NCBI GenBank assembly: GCA_025093555.1
Contig: JAIWNF010000082.1
Location: 80,060 to 144,059, forward strand
Direction: 5' to 3'
DNA length: 64,000 bases
Source: Circinella umbellata
Taxonomy: Eukaryota > Mucoromycota > Mucoromycetes > Mucorales > Lichtheimiaceae
The notes under the pieces were generated by a model. That model searched no databases, was not told the DNA's origin, and saw only the letters and a program-made list of their open reading frames with translations. The position numbers and the translations under genes are program-made. Positions 57,590 through 64,000 of the stretch are shown piece after piece. Positions within the stretch are counted from its first letter, which is position 1. Every line of letters begins with the position of its first letter.

Positions 57590-58240
57590 TTAATCTTTAT
57601 ATACAATATACGCTAAAGTCCTAAAGCCATACCAGCCATCATCCACGATTTTGATTTCTTCTACTGTGTTCTCTGCTGGGATGTCTGGATGTATAGTTCT
57701 ATACAAATTTGAAATATAGTTATACCGTGTATATTATCAGTTAATTGTCAATAGGTATATATATATATATATATCTTGAATAGTTATTTATGTACTTTTG
57801 TTCCTTGTTTCCTTCAGATGGATCGTCATCCGCACTTTTTTCATTGTTTTTGAATCATTTGTTACAATGGGGAACCAAAGGCTCGTTTAAGGGGGATAAT
57901 TGCTTCTTATTTTCTTTCAATTGCTTCGCTTCTTTTTCTAACTTTTCCCAACTTGATGGAATTCTCGAACCAATCGCTTTTTTTGGTGGACGTCCTTTAG
58001 TTTTTACTGACTTGGGTAAAGCAAGGTTTTCAATAGGAACAGACAAAAATTTCTTCAATGCAGAATCAATGGCTTCAATTAAGTCTTGACACTATTGATT
58101 ATTTTGACATGAGATGTACGCTGAAGTGATTTTTTTCTTCATTTCTTGATACACCCCTTGTAAAGAGTCTGAAAATCATCATCAGTTTTGATTTCGATCT
58201 TATCTTCGGTAGCGGTTTTACCATGCGTCTCCTTTGAAGT
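57590..58240 (-). pseudogene. Relic of a MULE transposase C-terminus with an OTU-like segment
   Basis: Minus-strand segments read, in order: QTLYKGCIKK; EAIDSALKKFLSVPIENLAL; KTKGRPPKKAIGSRIPSSWE; and, after a gap with a possible intron, HPDIPAENTVEEIKIVDDGW running on as YGFRTLAYIV. The KGRPP...R.PS.WE part matches the usual C-terminal tail of MULE transposases. The last part resembles the OTU-protease entry motif (IVDV-DG-NC-GFRALA), with the catalytic Cys replaced (DGWY instead of DGNC). Stops are present between the segments. MULE proteins with a C-terminal OTU domain are known from other eukaryotes. The match here is short and moderate in certainty. Confidence 0.5.
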
Positions 58241-59589
58241 GTTGTCTAATTATAATATATTAATAAAATCATACATAAAACCATATTACATTGTTTATCT
58301 ATCCTCATTTTTTTCAACAGCCATACATAAATATCAAATATTTGTAATAAATATAATATTCTTTATCTGTTGGTGGAACTAACCACCATCTCTTATTGTA
58401 CAACTTTGGATACAAGGCGTAACAGCATATGAATAATGATGCTAATATTGCTGCGGAAACTAGCAATAATTGTAATTGTAATTATAATTATAGCTGTAAT
58501 GCATATGAATTATGCTGTTAATATTGTTGTGCACCTTGACAATACTGATTATTATATGTTATAATATATAACAAGCAGAAATCAATGCGTATTACAAGAA
58601 GCATGAAAAATAAATTATGAACGTTTCTTTTTAAAATTTAAAAAATTGTCAAAAAGGGAAAGGTGCACCAAGTAATTTTACTATACATTTATGTACGGAA
58701 GGAATTATACAATAGTTATAGTGTAAAAATATAGTAACAATGAAATTAATCATCTTAAAAATTTTATTTAAAATTTATCATGGAAATAACAACTATGTGA
58801 TATTGAAAAAATTAGACGAGGTGGGCTACAAGTTACTAAATACCTGTAGCCTATGTGGTCTGACTTTTACGTTTTGTAGCCCATGTAGTAATTCTCTTAT
58901 TTTTATCTACGTATGTAGAAGGGTCAGTTTTAGTTTTTTTTTTTTTCGAATATTTTGTTGTATTTGATAACATAGAAATAAGAATAAGTTACCTGTTGAT
59001 ATTTATGTATCAAATACATTAAACAATAAAGCTCTACATACTACTTTGCTATAATATTTGTTGTATATGTAATATACAAGATATGAAGAACGCATACAAC
59101 ATACATACCAATATCAACATCAATAATAATAGTAATAATAATAATAATAGTACGTAGTAGGATTAATTATACAAGTAGTCTTGGATACCCCAAAATTATA
59201 ATGAGGAATTCTTAATTACGTATAAAAAGTACACGCTCAAAATAGATTCTGCGCGATATGAATTTAATCGATACATGTTAACAAAAAAAAGTTATACTTT
59301 TGTGGAAGTAATAAGTTAAGTTACTGTATTTATATTATTTTGGTATATATTACATGTATAGTATGATAGAGTACTGTAAATATAACAAAAGACAAGGGGG
59401 TTACGTAATAACTAAAAAATATGTATAATAAAAAAATTGTATGTGAATTAAAAACATGATTATTTTTTAATCTATGTGATTAACAGTATAATATTAGAAA
59501 TGATTCTTTTTTTTTTTTTTGATGTTGATGTTTTCTAAATAATCTACGTATGGAAGATTTCCCTCAAGATAAAAATGAAAAAAAAAACG
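58241..59589. other. Spacer, no gene seen
   Basis: AT-rich DNA with short microsatellites, for example an AATAAT-rich run near 59125-59150. Nothing I can name. Confidence 0.4.
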
Positions 59590-61859
59590 TTAAGCAGCTT
59601 TTTCAATTTTCTTTTCTCGAGAAGAAATAGATGATGGTTCAGTATCAGTCATTATTTCACTCGTTTCAAGCTTTTCCGTTTGTTGGATAGTGGCTAATGG
59701 ATCATTGGGATCAATACCCTTATCACGTAACTCCTTTTCAGCATTCCAAACAAGTAATGAACGAGTGCTGAAAATGACGTCTAATTCTTCTAATGTCTTG
59801 CCCATGGTTTCAGGATAGAGTGCCCAGACAATAGGAATAGCAAGGAAATTTAGAGCAGCAAACAAAATGAATGTAGCCCATCCAATACCTTTTAACATGG
59901 GTGGCGTAATTTCCATGACAACAGCATTACCAATAGACCATCCTACAACACTCCATGCACCACCACGTGCTCGCACACGGAGAGGATAGATTTCAACCTG
60001 TAAAAAAATGGATTTGTAAAGCCGAATAATATTATTAGAGATAGATTATGGTATCTATAAAAAAAAATGACAAGTTGTATTTTTATTTTCTCTCGCTCTC
60101 CTTTTTCTTTGTCTCTTTTAGACTTACGGGATAAAGCCAAGGAACTGTAAGCCAGGTCATACCAAAGAATGCAGTATAAGTGAAAATAAATACGGCACTT
60201 CCAATACCATATCCCTTTTGAAGATAAGAAAAAGAAATAAGAGAGTTAATTTTATTACAGCCATTGATACAAAAAAATACTTCCCTTCCATATTTTATAT
60301 ATCTGACAACTCTACATACTGTTGGATTCTGTGCCATGATATCAGGTTTTGTTAATACTGCCACCATAATTAATGCAATTCCTTGACCGATAGCTCCATA
60401 AAATAATGAAAATCTACGACCCCATCGATCCAATGTAAACACTGCCATTAAGGTAGCAATCATATAACTAACATTATTACAACCGGACAAAAGTTGGGAT
60501 GTACGTTCTGAAAAACCAGATTGGGCAAAAGTTTCAGGTGCGTAGACAGTAATCTATTAAATAAAATTTCTTCCCATTAATAAACTTTTTTTTTGATGTG
60601 TGCGGCTTCCCCTCTTTTTTTTGTCGGTGATTTGAGTTACAGTTGCATTGGGTTAATTAAGCAAAAAAAAAAAAAAGAACTTACAACACCGATACCCGTG
60701 AGTTCTTGAATAATTTGTAACCAAATGGATAAATGAACACGGCGAGGAATATTAGATTCGTCGTATTTGAATAACATATCCCAATAGTTAGGCTCCCCTC
60801 CTTGTTTTTCTTCAAGTAATAATGTTTCCTTAATTTCTTCATATTCTCGAACGACATCAGGATGGTTTACATCACCGTTGCCACGTAAAGCTCCAAGAAT
60901 ATGTAAAGCTTCTTCTGTACGACCTTTTTTCACAAGCCAACGAGGAGATTCAGGGAAAATGTTGATGAACAGACAGAGAACAAGTAAAGGAACCATTTGA
61001 AAACCAATAGGAAATCGCCATCGGAAACCTCCTTCATAAGTATTTAAACCAAAAGCAATCCAATACTGTTGTCAAAAAAGAAGGAAAAAAATATAAAAAC
61101 GGGTTAAGAAATTGAACCTTTTTGTTGGACGCGTAAAATGTAGAATAATGAATTATTCTTACTTACCGCAATAACAACACCGAAAATATTAAGTGTAAAT
61201 TCCATTGCAATAAACATACCACGTGAAGTATGATGTGATGTTTCAGCACTCCATACTGGTACAATAGCATTTCTATTATATATTGTTCATAATCATTAAC
61301 TCATTGGGACTATTTTATTATCAGATGAATAGTAATATTCAAGTAAAAAACTATAAATAAGTGATGAAATAACTTACAAATGACCTGTACCAATACCAGT
61401 AATAATACGAGAGCAGATCATCCAAGGAACATTTTGAGCAGCAGTTTGAAGAGCAGCACCGAATAAAGCAAAAATACAACCGACAACAACACACTTGATA
61501 CGACCAATCTTGTCACCAACATAACCACCCATCAAGGCACCTATTAATGTACCAGCATAGTATACGGCCACAATACCACCCAGGAGAGCTTCATTATCCC
61601 ATAAACCCATAATATTCTTGTAATCTCGTGAAATATTGACACCACTCATTACGCCCTGATCATACTATGTCGATATATAATTTTTGTTTGGCAAAATAAA
61701 AATGAGATTCGGTTTTTATTGTAGTACGTAGTTTATATAATAATAATAATGAGTCTAACTTACACCAAAAAAGAAAATGGATAGACCAGCGGCACAGTTG
61801 ATGGCAATCACCAAACTATTCCCTGTCAAATAATTTGCTACTTGCAATGACCTTAGCAT
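59590..61859 (-). CDS. MFS hexose-type sugar transporter
   Basis: A 12-helix sugar porter in about seven exons. The start MLRSLQVANYLTGNSLVIAI (ATG 61859) leads into the first helix CAAGLSIFFFGYDQGVMSGV, restored by splicing 61765/61665. Family signatures are in the right places: GGYVGDKIGRIK between helices 2 and 3, RIITGIGTGHLNAIVPVW, PESPRWLVKKGR after helix 6, QELTGIGV in helix 7, TLDRWGRR between 8 and 9, and YPETMGKTLEELDVIF after helix 12. The tail is charged and ends EKKIEKAA. It imports hexoses at the plasma membrane by proton symport in most fungal relatives; the substrate here is not determined. A short additional upstream exon cannot be excluded. Confidence 0.9.
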
Positions 61860-64000
61860 GTGAAAAATAAATATATATAAAACTAATTTGAGAAAACAAA
61901 TAAAAGAAGAAAAAGAGAACACACAGCACACACACACACACACACAAAAAATCGGTTTATATATAAGTTACACATGATCTGCGAAAAGATACTCAACAAA
62001 GTTCTAAATTCATTGATCGTGGGTATTTTGTTCTGCATCTAAGTGTATCTATTTGTTGTCATACGTACAAAAACTTTTTTCCATTGCATATAAAATAAAG
62101 TTCTAATTTCTATATGCTTCGATGCTTTCGTCATTACCATCACTTTTCTTTTTTGAAACTCTTTGATTTTATTGAAATGAACGTAATATTAAAATAATGA
62201 AAATAATATTAGTAACGAAAATTAATTATACATATTATGTGGGTAATATTACCTCCACTCAATCTTTCATGTTTTCTAACGAAGAGGAATGTTACACATG
62301 GTTTTTTTTGGGTGATATGCAGAAAAAAAATAATCCTTAAAGTCCATTATTGGTTGATTTTGACCAATAGGGGAAAATTATTTTAAGAATGTCAAATTCC
62401 AGTCAAAAGGACTTTACCATAAAGAGTCCCATTTTATTAAATTAAAGTTGGAAGAGGAAACTTTTTAGTTCTATAACCTTATTCTTGGAAAATTGTTTCC
62501 AATATACGTAGAAAATTATAATGATGTATTTTCGTATATTTAAATATATAAGTATTATTTGACTGTTATTACATGATTATAGAGAGAGAGATAGGCTTGA
62601 TGGTACTTGTACAAATTGGTTATATCCCTGAATTATCATCAGAGCATTCGATTGGTTTACTTTTTGTGTTATTTCATATATCTGTATATGGAAAAATAAA
62701 AAAATAATACGTAGTTATCTAATTTAGCTACTATGGTGAATGAATTGATCTTATCGTTAGTGTAATAGTCTTATTGTCAATTATACATCCAAGGTCAAAA
62801 CACGTAAAGCAAAAAAAGTTAATGTTAATGGTATAAATATATCAATATTTTAGCTACAACATCTTTTCTTCAATTACAGTTGGAGGAAACCACGTTTAAC
62901 TAACAACAACTTTAACTACAATCTTTTATTCGTAACGTTTTCCCCCCGATTTACATACATTGTACCCTCACCATCCTCACTATTGAAGCGTTCAATGTGT
63001 GATTGAAGTACTTCGTATAAAGATATAAAATAAAGAAGAAATAATACACTATGTAGTTGTATTTGAATAATAAATTGTATATATATATGATAGTAATATG
63101 GGTTGTGGGAGTTCTTATATTCATAAATATTACGTCTGAATCCACAAAAGAGAAATCTTATAATGAGTTTAAGAGACTTCATGCTCAAAGGAAACTATTA
63201 TTAGGTCAATTTAATTGTTAAAATACTTAAAGATTTTGAAGGTAAAGATAGACCTGAAGAAAAGATTTATTAAATTATTTTGGGGCTATTTATACTGTTT
63301 TCAATGACGGAAAAGTGTCATTGCTTCGTCGTAAAAGCGCCGAAGCTTCGTCATAAAAATGTCATTGCTTCGACACAAATGTGTCGGAGCGTGATATAAT
63401 CATATCACGTGACAATAATAATAATAGGGATTGCTAGAAAAATAGAATACTGTTCTGAAGAGCAAAATAAAATGTGGACTGCCGAAACAATTGCGAAAAT
63501 TACAAGTGCTCCTACTGGAAGTATATTAATTGAGTTATTGAAAAGATATACAAAGCTTTTCCGTTTACAAGAAAGATGATAACGTAACCCTACATGAGGA
63601 AGAAAGAAGCCCCCCATCCACTGACATCGATAATAACTATAGCCAGCGTTTCTCATTATTGCGACACAAGCAAGTAAAAACCTTCCTTGCTTAAATGGTG
63701 TAGTTTTTGAAGGTTAGGACTTTATTTCATTTCTGTAGATGGTTTATTACTAACAAACCAGTAAAGATATAGCACTTGGAGGACGACTGTTTGTATCAAA
63801 ACAGATACATACGTATACATTTATATACTTTTTGCTGCTAAAAAAAGCTATGATAGACTACTATGCTATATTCTTTTTTTTTTATAAAAGCCAATGATTC
63901 ATTGCAGCTCTTAGCATGCTCATGTTAATTTCTCGCTGGAACTATAAAAAAGACTTATAATCAATTTATAGTCAAACAAGTAAAATTGTTTTCTATATAA
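61860..64000. other. Promoter side of the transporter and gene-poor DNA
   Basis: AT-rich DNA with a (CA)n tract at 61929-61945 and a short (GA)n at 62580-62590. Apart from the palindrome cluster at 63317-63409, I see no gene or RNA. Confidence 0.4.
63317..63409. repeat. Cluster of short palindromes
   Basis: GTCATTGCTTCG occurs twice (63317 and 63361). Between and after these lie CGAAGCTTCG (63341-63350), CGACAC-AAAT-GTGTCG (63371-63386) and CGTGATAT-AATC-ATATCACG (63390-63409). Three consecutive inverted repeats in under 70 bp stand out against the AT-rich background. Confidence 0.7.

Noticed and set aside
57790..58089. A 99-residue plus-strand frame
   Set aside because: Antisense to the MULE C-terminal relic, whose minus-strand reading has recognisable motifs.

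Overview
This window looks like nuclear DNA of a filamentous early-diverging fungus, most likely Mucoromycota (Mucorales-like). The reasons are a strongly AT-rich background, many short GT-AG introns (mostly about 50-110 nt), compact housekeeping genes with fungal-type domain content, and transposon families whose proteins resemble those common in Mucoromycota. The species assignment is inference; no rRNA or mitochondrial marker is present.

Layout. 1-998: 3' part of an RRP15-like ribosome biogenesis gene. 3.9-8.2 kb: a Crz1-like C2H2 transcription factor (minus) and a TBC1D20/Gyp8-type Rab GAP (plus), separated by a promoter region holding a perfect RFX-type X-box palindrome and an MluI cell-cycle box. 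9.3-19.1 kb: a nested-transposon island. A dispersed repeat (called R here) is split by a 2,965-bp insertion with a 5-bp target duplication, and is then cut by a 950-bp hAT-like non-autonomous element with ATCCG-rich ends. Next come a frameshifted gene of unknown function, a complete-looking 3.4-kb Mutator-like (MULE) transposon, and an inverted, uninterrupted R copy. 19.3-19.9 kb: a small RRM-like/coiled-coil gene.

21.7-40.8 kb is gene-dense: TAF1, a SMYD-type SET/MYND protein, a five-finger C2H2 protein, a coiled-coil protein, a BABAM1/MERIT40-like BRISC subunit, a PSP1-domain protein, an Snl1-like BAG co-chaperone and the LSG1 ribosome-export GTPase. Several neighbours are convergent or tandem with only 120-230 bp between them. 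42-58.3 kb is a second transposon island: a DDE endonuclease relic, a decayed Tnp2/CACTA-like transposase gene with a second copy of its N-terminal segment, a Ty3/gypsy retrotransposon with LTRs that read as identical, two older LTR remnants, a tRNA-Leu-like relic, and a MULE relic carrying a broken OTU-like motif. 59.6-61.9 kb: a hexose-type MFS transporter. The last 2 kb has no recognisable gene but holds a cluster of palindromes.

Functionally, the core genes cover ribosome assembly (RRP15, LSG1), transcription (TAF1, C2H2 factors), chromatin or protein methylation (SMYD), Hsp70 exchange (Snl1), ER/Golgi Rab control (TBC1D20-like), ubiquitin signalling (BABAM1) and sugar uptake. The most unusual content is the MULE with a USP-like cysteine protease gene next to its transposase. 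A second, decayed MULE-like relic has an OTU-like motif, which points to a recurring link between Mutator-type transposases and deubiquitinase-like proteases in this genome.
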